Positions 25,166 to 35,901 of a DNA stretch of 64,000 bases are shown piece after piece. Source of the DNA: Odontesthes bonariensis (taxonomy: Eukaryota; Chordata; Actinopteri; Atheriniformes; Atherinopsidae); contig NC_134511.1 in NCBI RefSeq assembly GCF_027942865.1, positions 27,575,390-27,639,389 of the forward strand, read 5' to 3'. Every line of letters begins with the position of its first letter. The first letter of the stretch is position 1. The notes below the pieces were generated by a model, which was not told the DNA's origin, did no database searches, and worked only from the letters and a program-made list of their open reading frames with translations. A program made the translations under genes and the position numbers.

Positions 25166-25883
25166 AGTGCCACCTGTTAACCAGCAGGTGCACATTTATG
25201 AGAAATCATCCCTAAAATCTTTCATGTACGGTAATTAATGTTGACAGAATGCAGAGGAAAACCATGAAATCAAACCAGAGAGCATAAAATTGGGCGCCTG
25301 GAATCACTAATGACTCAAACTCAACTCTGGCAGTGTGAAAACATGTCAGTCAGTCATTCACATATCATAACATTATATGTCATTGTTATGACATCGCTGT
25401 ACCAGGTTATCCAGCCTCCTCCCTCTGAATGTCCACCATAACTTCAGATGATGCTGCATTCACTGTACCTTGGAAGTGGAAATCGAAATGCTGGTTTTGC
25501 TATTATCATAATACGAAATGGTCAGCGAAGGACCCTAATATTTTTATATCCCGACAAGGATATCTGAATGTTTATTTTTATTCTCTAATTGTTTTCCAGT
25601 TGGAAGTTGGAAATTCTGATTTCCCAATTGTCCTTGAAAGCACATTGTTACAACCTCAATAACTGGCGTTAATAAAAATAAAAAAAACGTTAGTGAAATA
25701 ATGTTAGTTTAAGCAACAGTACTTAATGTTGGCCGCTTAAAATGGCATGGGAAAACTGTTGCCAGGTGTTATATATGCGCTGCTGAGGGTGGCAGCACGT
25801 TGGAGTAGCTCTGAACCTCACATTGAGATTTTTCTTTTTTCAAAATTTCATTCCTGTTATTTCTTGGAAGAAATTGCATTTTT

Positions 25884-27362
25884 TTGGACAACTGTTCCTT
25901 CCTGCCTTGGATGCTGTGCAGCTGGATTAATTTTTCCCAATACTTTTGTATATTTTACTCTTTTGTCATGATGCATAACCATAGCAACAAGGTGGTTTAC
26001 AACAGGGAGCAGCTGATTAACATTGGAAAAGCAGAAATAATTCGACAACTGAAGCCAGAAATCCCACTGGAATTGAAAAGGAGGCGTCGTGGATGCAGAG
26101 CAGGAGCAAAGAGGAGAGAAAGAAAGAAGAAGTTCAAACCATCTCTGCCATCCGTCATCATGGGAAATGTAAGATCGTTAGCTAACAAGTTGGATGAACT
26201 TCTAGCATTGACAAGGACTCAGCAAGAATATCGGGAATGTAGCATTATGTGTTTTACTGAGACATGGCTACAGGATCATATACCTGACTCCAGCGTCTCT
26301 CTGCCGGGCTTCCTGACTGTACGAGCAGATCGAGATTTAAAGAGTAGCAGGAAAAGGAAGGGGGGTGGATTGGCAGTGCTTGTCAACAACAGATGGTGTC
26401 ACCCAGGAGATGTTACTGTGAAGAGTCGTCTCTGCAGTCCTGACATTGAACTATTGGCAGTAAGTTTTCGTCCATATTATTTGCCAGGAGAGTTCACCAG
26501 GGTTGTTTTGGTGGCTGTTTACATTCCACCCTCAGTTGTTGCCGACACTGCATGTGATGTCATCAGTTCCGTTGTTGCTAAGATACAGGCACAACACCCC
26601 AATTCTTTTGTGGCAATATCTGGTGATTTTAATCATGCCTCACTCTCTGCTACACTGCCAACTTTTCAACAGTTTGTCAGCTGCTCTACCAGAGAAAACA
26701 AGACATTGGATTTGTTTTACACAAATGTCAAGGATTCATACATTTCCAAATCAAGACCTCCCCTGGGTAAATCAGATCACAACCTTGTTTTTCTCTGTTC
26801 AGCATATAAACCCCTTGTCCAGAGACTACCTGTCACAAAAAGGACTGTTAGAAAGTGGTCACATGATGCTGAAGAAGCCTTACAGGGTTGTTTTGATGCA
26901 ACCGATTGGATTTGTCTTTGTAAGCCACATGGAGAGGACATTAATGCCATGACTGAGTGTGTGACTGACTATATAAACTTCTGTGTGGACAACACCATCC
27001 CCACCAGAACAGTGAGATGCTTCCCTAATAACAAACCCTGGATCACCAGTGAGCTAAAGGAACTATTGAACAAGAAAAAAAGAGCCTTTAGGGAGCGAGA
27101 CAGGGAGCTACTGAGGAGTATACAGAAGCAGATCAAAGTCAAGATCAGAGAGAGCAAGGAGGTGTATAGAAACAAGCTTGAGAGTAAACTGCAGAGGAAC
27201 AATATCAGAGATGTGTGGTCAGGAATGAAGAAGATCACAGGCCTCAAGCAGAGGGAGGATCGGATGGATGGAAGTCTGGACAGAGCAAATGAGCTGAACA
27301 CATTCTTCAACAGGTTCAGTTCAGGAACAAGCTCACCATCCTCCCCTCCTGTTCCCATCTAA
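25884..27362 (+). pseudogene. LINE ORF part 1: endonuclease domain, ends at premature stop
   Basis: About 492 codons. After a basic N-terminal stretch (ELKRRRRGCRAGAKRRERKKK) the exonuclease-endonuclease-phosphatase fold begins at about residue 93 with GNVRSLANKLDEL. Key motifs visible are CFTETWL (catalytic Glu), SGDFNHASL (Asp/Asn) and KSDHNLVF (Ser-Asp-His near the end). A linker rich in Lys/Arg follows. The terminating TAA at 27360-27362 is in the same frame as the downstream reverse transcriptase, so it is a nonsense mutation in a single polyprotein. An alternative start is the ATG at 25970 or 26160. Confidence 0.85.
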
Positions 27363-27818
27363 AGAGACATCCCACCCTCCTCTGACCCACAGCTTTCCTG
27401 TAACATCTCCACCTCCACCTCAAAAAAGGATTCTTCTGCTTCCACTAGTTTGTCTTCAACCCAATCAGGAGATGCTGCTCTCCCCTTTGCCTCCCCCTCC
27501 CACTTTTCTGTTTCTAGAAGTCAGGTGAAGAGGCAGTTGGAGAGACTGAACCGGAACAAGGCTGCAGGTCCAGATGGTGTCAGCCCCCGAGTCCTGAAGG
27601 CCTGTGCAGAGCAGCTCTGTGGGATTCTGCAACACCTTTTCAACCTTAGCTTGACCCAAGAGAAGGTACCACTGTTGTGGAAGACATCCTGTCTGGTTCC
27701 GGTACCAAAGAAAACTCACCCTTCAGACATTAATGACTACAGACCTGTTGCCCTGACATCCCACATCATGAAGGTCCTGGAGAGACTCCTGTTGACCCAC
27801 CTGTGTAAGCAAACCAGC
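27363..27818 (+). pseudogene. LINE ORF part 2: N-terminal reverse transcriptase
   Basis: In the same frame as the endonuclease, this segment carries the early RT motifs LNRNKAAGPDGVSPRVLKAC, VPVPKKTHPSDINDYRPVAL and KVLERLLLTHL. It ends abruptly at the CAGC tetranucleotide 27815-27818, where the nested element begins. The frame then continues a few codons into the insert before stopping. Confidence 0.85.
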
Positions 27819-30025
27819 TGTAGCGTTACCGGGTATTTATATACGTATTAAATATAAGGATTTATGAGATGTTCTTACAGTCTCAAATAAACCTTACCTC
27901 GAATTCAGGGCACCACCTACCTAGGTTTTTAACTTAATTTAAGTCACAGTCAGGTAGGAAAACTGTTCGAAATCTTACGATCCTGGTGTTAAATTAATCT
28001 TTCAATTAATAATCAATTAATATTCAGTCTCATATCTCGCTACTTTCGTGAAGTTCTCGTTTGGTTGGACAGACATTACGTAAAGAAAGCATACGACACA
28101 ATCTGTGATTATAACATATATATAGATATATGAGCTGTTTATTACAATGATATGATCTTAGACATGAACCTTTAAACAAACAGGAGATGCATTGAATATG
28201 GGTGATTATATAAAACACTTAGTGAATGGAAAATAAAATATGGGAATGGAGAGTTACTGGATTTATTCAAATAGTTTGGGTTGGCTGACTATTTGAAGCT
28301 AAATACTGACATTTCGGATTAATTTATCATTCTGTGAAAGCCTCGAGACATCCATCAAACCCACTTTAAGGTGAAAACGGGTCGGTCTTACTGTGCTGAA
28401 GTTCTGTTTAGTCGGTTCGGACCACGGCAGCGGCCACGCGGGTCCGAGCGGATTTCTCTTCCGCTCTCTGGGCCTTCCTGGCTGTGGTGGCTGACTTTAG
28501 CGGACTTCTCAGTTGCTTCTTTCACTGGGAAACCGAAACGATGGTGCCGAGGACTGTGGTTAGATGATTGAATCTTGTGAGTGTCAGTGGGTCCGTTGCT
28601 TCTCTGATGAAGTGAACTTAAGTTCACAGAAGATTAATAAAAGGTTGCTTGGAGTTGGCTTTCTTGGTAGGAAAAGGTGATGATGGCGTGAAACAGCGGA
28701 GGTTAGGACGTGCGACGTAGAAGGACGTGGATGGCGAGGGACGAACAAAAACACGTAAAACGTGCATCTTCGGAGTATTTCAATCTGTTTCTTTGTTCGG
28801 GTCTTTCTTTCTCGTCTCCGGGGTCTCACTGGGTTCTGGAGGGTCTCCTCCGGTCGTCCGCTGCATCGTTATCCACACGTCCTTCCGTTCTCTCCTGAGA
28901 TTATGGGAAAACTCCCAAACTCTGGTGAGCTCTTCTCTTCTGCTTAAACCATCTCCAAAACTCTCTGAGCAGCTGTTCTCTGCTCAAATCTCCTTCTGAA
29001 ACTCTGGGTTGGAACCCTTCTGGAACAAGAGGCAAGAAGCAAGAGAGCAGACGCCTGAAGCGAGCCAGCAAACGAGAGAACTAGAGAGCGTGTTTTCGCG
29101 GGTTCCGGGTTTTGACTCTCGGAGGCGGGGCTTACACTACTTTTTCAGCCAATGACATGCTTGAACTGTGTGCATGTTTAACTGGGTGTCTGTGTAAGGT
29201 GATCTGTGCTAAAGGGGGATTTCTGGATGAGACAAAGAACTCTGTGTTTCTCCATTACTCCCATCTCATAGAACATTTGTCTCGGTGATTCTGAAAACAC
29301 CACATCTTGTTAAGATATGCAGATTAAAGATATAACATGGACTTGTAACATAAAGACATCAAAATAACACACATGATAAAGACAATTATGACTTTCAAAA
29401 TTCAGATGAATATCTATGAAATCGTGACATATGAATAGTGAACCACACAATGTTAATTTTCTGTGTTAACAATGGGGACACCAAACAAATACCAAATAGA
29501 TACCGAAGGGACATCGTTAGAAGTTAATAGTTGCATATATTGTCCATTTTACTGAGTCCTCTGGGATTTAAATGTTCAACTAATCAACACTGCAGACCAC
29601 TAGGGGGCAATGTGGTTCCATCAGGCAGGTTGGGCATTTTCCAACAAGTTTGTTTCTTCGTCAATATTTAAGCCAGAATCGTACAAATTGTCTCTATATG
29701 CGTCTTGTGATCAAGCTGGAAACTTTCGAGTTATGGTCCAGATAAGATAGTAAGTGTCCCACTTTTCCAAGAGTGAGTTCTTTGTTCGTTAGAGTCTATC
29801 CCAATTTTTATTGCAAGTGTCTGTTGCTTATTTTTTTTTCACTCCCAAAAAGCTTTTAAGAAGGTAGAAGGTGAACGTAAATTAGGCAGTTTCTGTCTCT
29901 TTTTCCTTTGTGGAAAGAAAATGAAGATCTGGTTTATATCCACATACGTAAACATCCCCCACAGGAATGTTGGTTTTGTCAAAGTTTGAAAAACTCTTAA
30001 TCCACACGGCACTGTGACTGCTACA
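27819..30025. mobile_element. Nested 2.2-kb insertion with TG...CA ends, probable solo LTR
   Basis: The insert begins TGTAGC and ends GCTACA. It is flanked on both sides by the tetranucleotide CAGC (27815-27818 and 30026-30029). Removing the insert with one CAGC leaves the LINE reading frame unbroken, so both boundaries are exact. TG...CA ends with a short inverted repeat and a 4-bp target duplication are typical of an LTR. No gag, pol or env frame is present, so it would be a solo LTR. Supporting features are a TATATAAAA at 28207-28215 and an AATAAA at 28636-28641. At 2,207 bp it is long for an LTR. A non-autonomous Ginger-type DNA transposon, which also makes short duplications, remains possible. 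Strand is inferred as + only from these motifs. Confidence 0.7.
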
Positions 30026-30029
30026 CAGC

Positions 30030-31112
30030 ACATATCAGGACCCCCTGCAGTTTGCTTATCGCCATGGAGTTGGAGTTGAAGACGCTATCATACACCTGCT
30101 TCAACAAACCCACTGTCATCTGGACAAAGCAGGCAGCACTGTGAGGATCATGTTCTTTGATTTCTCCAGTGCATTTAACACAATTCAGCCTGATCTGCTT
30201 CGTCTTAAACTCCAGAAGACTCAGGTGGAGGCCTCAACAATCACCTGGATTAATGACTACCTGACAAACAGACCACAGTTTGTCAGACAGAAGAATTGTG
30301 TGTCTAACCAGGTGATCAGCAGCACAGGAGCACCACAGGGGACTGTACTCTCACCATTCCTTTTCACTCTGTACACTTCAGACTTCCAGTACAAGTCAGA
30401 CTCCTGTCATCTACAGAAATATTCAGATGACCCTGCAGTTGTCGGGTGTATCAGAGATGGACAAGAAGCTGAGTACAGAGAGCTGGTGGACCGCTTTGTG
30501 GCATGGTGTGGGAACAATCATCTCATCTTGAATGTTAACAAAACAAAGGAGATGATTGTAGATTTCAGGAGAAACAGGGTCAGATCAAACCCTGTTTCCA
30601 TCATGGGAGAAGAAGTGGAGGTGGTTGAGGAATATAAATACCTTGGTGTTCATCTGGACAACAGACTGGACTGGAGACACAACAGTGAAGCAATCTACAA
30701 GAAAGGACAGAGCAGACTGTACATCTTGAGGAAGCTAAGGTCCTTCAAGGTTTGCAACAAGATGTTGCAGATCTTCTACAAGTCTGTTGTTGAGAGCGTC
30801 GTTTCCTCTTGCGTCATCTGTTGGGGCAGCAGCATCAGAAGCAGGGACCTAAAAAGACTCAACAACCTGATAAAGAAGGCTGGTTCTGTTCTGGGGACGG
30901 CTGTGGAACCTCTGGAGACACTAATGCAAAGAAGGATTTTGCATAAAATCAAGAGAATTATGGACAACCCTGAACATCCTCTCAATGAGATTGTTATCGG
31001 AAAACAGAGTCTCTTCAGTCAAAGGCTTCTTCAGTTTGGATGCAAAACGGACCGCTACAGGAAATCTTTCCTGCCCACAGCCATCAGCATCTATAATAAC
31101 TCCTTGATTTAA
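30030..31112 (+). pseudogene. LINE ORF part 3: reverse transcriptase core and C-terminus
   Basis: The frame resumes exactly after the second CAGC. RT motifs in order are DPLQFAYRHGVGVEDAI, motif A FFDFSSAFNTIQP, motif B TGAPQGTVLSPFLF, the catalytic box KYSDDPAVVG (YSDD, both Asp present), then NKTKEMIVDFRRNR and EYKYLGVHLDN. The C-terminus has RLNNLIKKAGSVLG and the end SFLPTAISIYNNSLI, followed by the stop at 31110-31112. No further stop or frameshift is seen here, so this part looks recently active apart from the upstream lesions. Confidence 0.9.
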
Positions 31113-31172
31113 TTGAGCTACATCAACATTTAATTTCCCTCTGGGATAAATAAAGTATTTTTGAATTTTTTT

Positions 31173-32430
31173 TTTTTTGAATTGAATATAGATTTACGAA
31201 GTTTTCAATCGAGCTGTTCCTTCTCATCACCTGTACAACCGTAATGACGGAGTTTGTGTCCTTTAGTAAAAATGTCAAATTGAAGTTGTTGTATGCTTTT
31301 TACTGTAGTACAATCAAATACTCTCAAAAAACACATTAACTATTACGGATTTTTAGATACTACCATTTTTGTGATACAAACTGTTCAAGTTTTAACATTG
31401 AAAATAACATGCTTTTTTTTTTCTTTTACGTTGCTAACATCCATAACTACTTTAAAATGACATTTTTAGAAATCTGACTCAACAATGACCTCTGTATTGA
31501 TATACTGTCCCATCTACTGCAAATGGCAGATATTGAGTCCACTGTGGTACTTTGTCCATCACTCTTCAGCATGTGTCTGATTGAAGCTGTGAGGAACATG
31601 TTAAAGTGAACAGTGTCTGAATGACTTTTAACAGATTGATGAAGTTTTATTCTTACGTGTCTCATGTCTGAAAAGGACAACAGTGGCACAAAATGGAAGA
31701 GGGGCGAGGAGAGAGATCGTTGTTATTTACTTGTAATCATGAGAAGTGAGTTCTAATTATTTGTTTTTAATGTCAGCTTTAAACTGTAAATATATGTAAT
31801 CTTTATTATATTTCTGCCCTGTTTGTGATGCATAGCAACAGATAGTGTGTACATGAAATGCAAAGCTTAAAAAAAGAACCTCTGAGGCTTTTTAATTATT
31901 AATTTAACTTACAACGGTTTGACTCTTCAATCTTTTTCAGGGTCATTTAAAAAAGAAAAAAAAGCTCAGTCCACAGCACAAATGTTAAGTGGTTTCAGGA
32001 AATATTCACTCCTTAAGTTCATACTTTGCTGTGCTGCAGACTTCATTATTTACACCCAACAACAAGTGAATATCTGACTTTTTTTTTAAACAAATTTGAA
32101 AATCTAACAAAATGGTATTTGTTTGGGGAAAAGGGGGTAAGAAAAAAGACTTGGAGCGCTTAGAAGTCACATCTGTTGTAGATGGGGACGTGCTTAACCA
32201 ACACTACTTTATTTCCACCCCCTATGAAGAATGCAAAAGGAGGAGACCTGCCTGACCCCCTTGGCCTGTTTGATAGCCACGCAAGGCCCATGTATTAGAA
32301 ACACAAGAAGGACAAAGATGGCGGACAGCTATTCTAACCTGCCGGCGTCTGTATATAAAAGATGGACGTTACCATTGTAACATCGCCACATAATTTACAA
32401 ACTGTCCTTTTGAAGTCTTGAGTCCCGGGG
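31173..32430. other. Intergenic DNA
   Basis: AT-rich sequence without recognised genes. The last 300 bp contain 'gtatataaaagatggacg' and 'aaagatggcggaca', which look like repeat or promoter-like fragments leading into the G-rich block that follows. I cannot assign them. Confidence 0.4.
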
Positions 32431-33115
32431 GGTGCCCTGCCTGTGCCCGGGGGAGTCTGGTTGCTCTGGGCACGCCGCCGTGAAGGTGGGTCGGTGCGGG
32501 TCCTGGTGCCGGGCTGGTTGCTCTGGGGTCTCTGATGTGCCTGTAGGCTGTTCTTTGTTAGGGTGGGGTGGCGTGCGGTGGGGTGGGGCGGTGCTTCTCC
32601 TCTGTTGGGGGCGGCTTGGGTGGGCCTGGGTGATGGTGGGTCTCAGGCCCGGGCTGTTATGACTGGAGTGATTGTGTGGTTTGTTTGTTGTTTATTTGTT
32701 TTTGTTTGTTGTGTTCTGTTTTGTTTTGTTCTTTTCTTTATTTGTAGGGGCCGTCTGGGGTGGGGCGGGTGGGTGCCTTCGGGTTGCCAAGTGGCTCCCC
32801 GAATACGCTGCGGGCCCCGGACCTGGTGAACATCGAGCCCTCCTGCTCTGTGGCGGATCCCAGGAAACGGGGGTGCCTATTGCAGCCAATCCTTGGCTGC
32901 CCTCTCCGGGGGAGCCTCTCTCCCCCGGTCTTCTAGATCCCCATACCCCTCTCCCTTCTGGCTCCTGTACACAGCACACATTCACACACGTAGGGTTTGA
33001 GGGCAGGTGTGTTCTGTGGGGGGCAGCGGATGGGTCCACGTAGGTGGTCCCCTTTGCTGCACTCTGCAGCCCCCCGCCCTTGTTTTAATTACACCTTAGA
33101 CATTACTAATCATGA

Positions 33116-33166
<51 letters not shown>

Positions 33167-34370
33167 TAGGTTTTGGGGGGTGATAGCACTGAGTGGTATC
33201 TGGTGGGCGGGGCTCTTTGGGTATGTAGGCTGCCCGGAGGGCCACGCTCCCAGTTCCACAAGGTTGCTTGCCCCTCAATTTTAAATGCTCACTATTAGAA
33301 AATATCAAAGAGCCAGAGGGGGGAGGGGAGGGGTCTTCCCGCACCCCTGTTGCTGTCTGGGGCGGGGCGGGCCAGGAGGAGGAGTTTTCCTGCTGGTTCA
33401 GGGTCTGTGGTGGCTGGGGGGCTGCTGGCCCCCGGATGTGCCCGCTGCGCCACACTCCAGCGGAGGTGGGGGATGGATGCATTGCTTCTCCCCGCTGCTC
33501 GCGGCCTCACCCACCTGTGGGCACGTCTTGACTCCCGGGGCGCTTGCCCAGGGGCACTGGGGCGTGCGCTGGCCCACTGCGGTTGGCTGTCTGGGGCGCC
33601 TGGCCCTCTCGGGTGTTGGGCGGGGCCCCTGCCGGGGGGTTTTGGTGGCGCTCGGGCTCGCGGGGGCCGGTTCCAGCGCGCGGCCCATGTCTGGGTGGCG
33701 GGGGCCTGGCTGGGCTGGTAGGCTGCCACCTCTGGTCGCCGGGGGGGCTCTGTCCGGGGGCTTCCTCTGCTGTCTTCTGGGGGGATGCGTGGTTGTCCCT
33801 ATGGTGGGCTTCCCGGGTTCTGTGCTCCTTGGGGGCTGTTGGTGGCCTGGGTCTGGGGGCCCTCTCGGCCTGCTTCTGATTGCTGGGGGGGGGGGGGGTT
33901 GTGACACTATACACTGATATTTAAACATGGTTATTATGTGGGACCATCTATGTGTATTGCATGTTCATGCACACACACACACACACTCATTAGCCCAGTA
34001 GCATGCTCACTAAGCAGTTGTTGTGCCGTCCTGTGGTTTAAGGTCACCTGTGTATTATATGAGATTGCTGCTGCTTGTGTTTTTTTGTTTTTTTTGCTTG
34101 TGTGTTTGTTCTCTGCTTGTCTGCTTACAGGTGCTCCTGGTGCTTTAAGGCTGGATTCCCCACAAAAGCCGTGAATCGTCTTCAGTTTTGTTTTTACAGG
34201 TGTAGCAGCTGGTTGTCGGATTTTTCATTGTTTTTTATGTTTGTCTCTTCATGTTTCTGTTCTTTTTTTTCTCTTCTTCGCTTTCCCTCTCTCTCTGTCC
34301 CCCGGTCCGGTTCGGCACTATTATCATATCATGTTAAATATTGTAACAAAAATAAATAAATAAAAATGAG
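32430..34370 (+). repeat. G-rich, strand-asymmetric repeat with A-rich tail
   Basis: From about 32430 to 33900 the plus strand is strongly G-rich, with many runs of three or more G including a run at about 33886-33898, in an otherwise AT-rich region. It contains a CA microsatellite at 33117-33165 and a smaller one near 33969. It then passes through T-rich sequence to an A-rich tail (aataaataaataaaaa) at about 34349-34366, suggesting reverse transcription from an RNA. Similar G-rich blocks recur in fish genomes, but I cannot name the family. The long Pro/Gly/Arg-rich open frames on both strands follow from base composition. Confidence 0.5.
33117..33165. repeat. (AC)n microsatellite
   Basis: About 24 uninterrupted AC units inside the G-rich block. 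Confidence 0.95.
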
Positions 34371-35142
34371 GAGTTGATGGGCGTCAAGGGGAGCTTTACA
34401 TTCATAAAGCTTCCCTTGGCATAGCAAATGTGTTTAGCATAAACGGTATTCAGATTACAATTCTGCTGCCATAATGCTGGACAGGACAAGGGAACAAAAA
34501 CAAACAAAAAAAAAAAAACAAGAAGTCTTGAGTTCAGCATCTGGCTTTTTATCTTTCTAATCTACCAATTAGTGAGAGGCAGGGAATAAATCCCCACCCT
34601 ATGCCCCCCTCCTCCAGTCACAGGGCCAAATGTACATAAAAAAGGGTCAACAGCAAATGCTTGCTTCGTAACTCTGACCTTTATTATAGTTTAACACACA
34701 AAGCACATAATTTTGTACGCTCAATTCAAGTATACTGTTAGTATACATAATGTAGCTGTTCAACATGTACTGTGCCCTCAGAAAATAGAGGACCAGTTTG
34801 ATAGCACCATTACAAAAAGTACAATGAAACTAGATTCACACACATGAAAAGGTACAAAAGAATAACACAAGGAATAAAATTGTAAAAACCTAAAAAATAA
34901 AAGATGGAAGTTACAGATGTGTACTTGAAAATGTTAGACAAAAACAACTCATCTGCAAATCTGACAGTTTAGAAAGAGAAATGTTCTCTCTGTGTGATGA
35001 GAAGATAGTATCTGTGGCACTGCAGGATGGAAACCAGCTCTTCTCCCTACCAATATTTAGTTTTGAGGACAATGTGGGTGGTAAATGAGCTGAAAAATCC
35101 CTCAATGGGTTCACCATTGCATATGTGGATTAAATGCAGGAT

Positions 35143-35680
35143 TAAAGGGGAACTCCGGGGCATTTGAAGCGCAATCCCATTGCTAGAGGTTGTCAAATAC
35201 TGACAGTAGGACACAGACTGGTGCAAATCGGCGCTCCCTGTGCGGCGATTGCTCTGTTTGCGCAGCCTGTCATGCTAGCCAAATACGTGGTGGCCAAGGG
35301 CCAAATAATAAACCTTCCACGTAAAACAACAACTTGCACACTGCAGAAACGTCACACCACTTTATAAACCATCAGACAATAAAGTCACAAGCCTTACCAT
35401 CAAAACCATATGCATGGTTCTCACATTACTGGCATGGGGACGTTACAAAACAACTTTATAAACAGCATGTCACTTACCTCTTGTCGGCATGCGCGCGTAT
35501 GTGAAAGCCCAAAAGAGTCAATGGACGATACTCCCATATCCAAAGCAATTATCTTCTCTAGAAAAACTGCGTTGAAGTATTTAAAACATTACAACAATAT
35601 TACTGGGCATGTATTGTTGTAATGTTTTAAATACTTGAACGCAGTTTTTCTAGAGAAGATAATTGCCATCTAGTGAGGTA
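35143..35680. mobile_element. TTAA-type MITE remnant
   Basis: The left end reads TTAA followed by 'aggggaactccggggcattt', a typical end of fish MITEs that target TTAA (Kolobok or piggyBac type). The interior, with 'ggcgctccctgtgcggcgat', is GC-rich relative to its flanks. The matching right terminal repeat is not visible before about 35690, so the copy is incomplete or rearranged. The long inverted repeat at 35546-35665 forms its right part. Confidence 0.5.
35546..35665. repeat. Near-perfect 53-bp inverted repeat with 14-nt loop
   Basis: The arms 35546-35598 and 35613-35665 are reverse complements with one mismatch (G/C at the middle of the arm). The loop is attactgggcatgt. The RNA from either strand would fold into a long stable hairpin. 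Confidence 0.95.
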
Positions 35681-35840
35681 TCTTAAAGCATAAATCTTAT
35701 CAAAGCAATTTTTTTTTACGAGCGCATTTCATAAAGATTCTTTTGCATTGAAAATGATAATGAATTGGATTAAATTTTATTATAATTCAACTAAACTGGA
35801 CTATATATAACTGAACTTACATTGAACTAGTTAATTTTCT

Positions 35841-35901
35841 CTTTAAAGTGCCCTGAGATGACTTTCGTTAAGTGGCTCTACATAAATAAACTAAACTGAA
35901 A
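35841..35901 (+). repeat. LINE-type 3' tail, degenerate
   Basis: The phrase 'agtgccctgagatgacttt' followed by 'ggctctacataaataaacta' is a diverged copy of the tail at 25091-25165. It is short and 5' truncated. Confidence 0.6.

Larger units (their letters stand above)
25788..31172 (+). mobile_element. Non-LTR retrotransposon (CR1/L2/Rex group), disrupted
   Basis: One open frame of about 3 kb, once the inserted element at 27819-30025 is set aside, encodes an apurinic-type endonuclease followed by reverse transcriptase. The 3' end 'ctctgggataaataaagtat' followed by a T-rich, GAATT-containing tail is typical of this group in fish. The 5' boundary is approximate, based on a G-rich 'gggtggcagcacgttgg' near 25788. 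Damage is light: one nonsense codon at 27360-27362 and the nested insertion. The copy is therefore dead but probably fairly recent. Confidence 0.85.

Noticed and set aside
26503..26952. 149-codon frame overlapping the LINE endonuclease
   Set aside because: A shifted-frame shadow of the endonuclease; no motifs of its own.
33285..33928. Long Gly/Pro/Arg-rich open frames on both strands
   Set aside because: Overlapping frames on both strands are explained by G-rich composition and scarcity of stop codons; no domain is recognisable.
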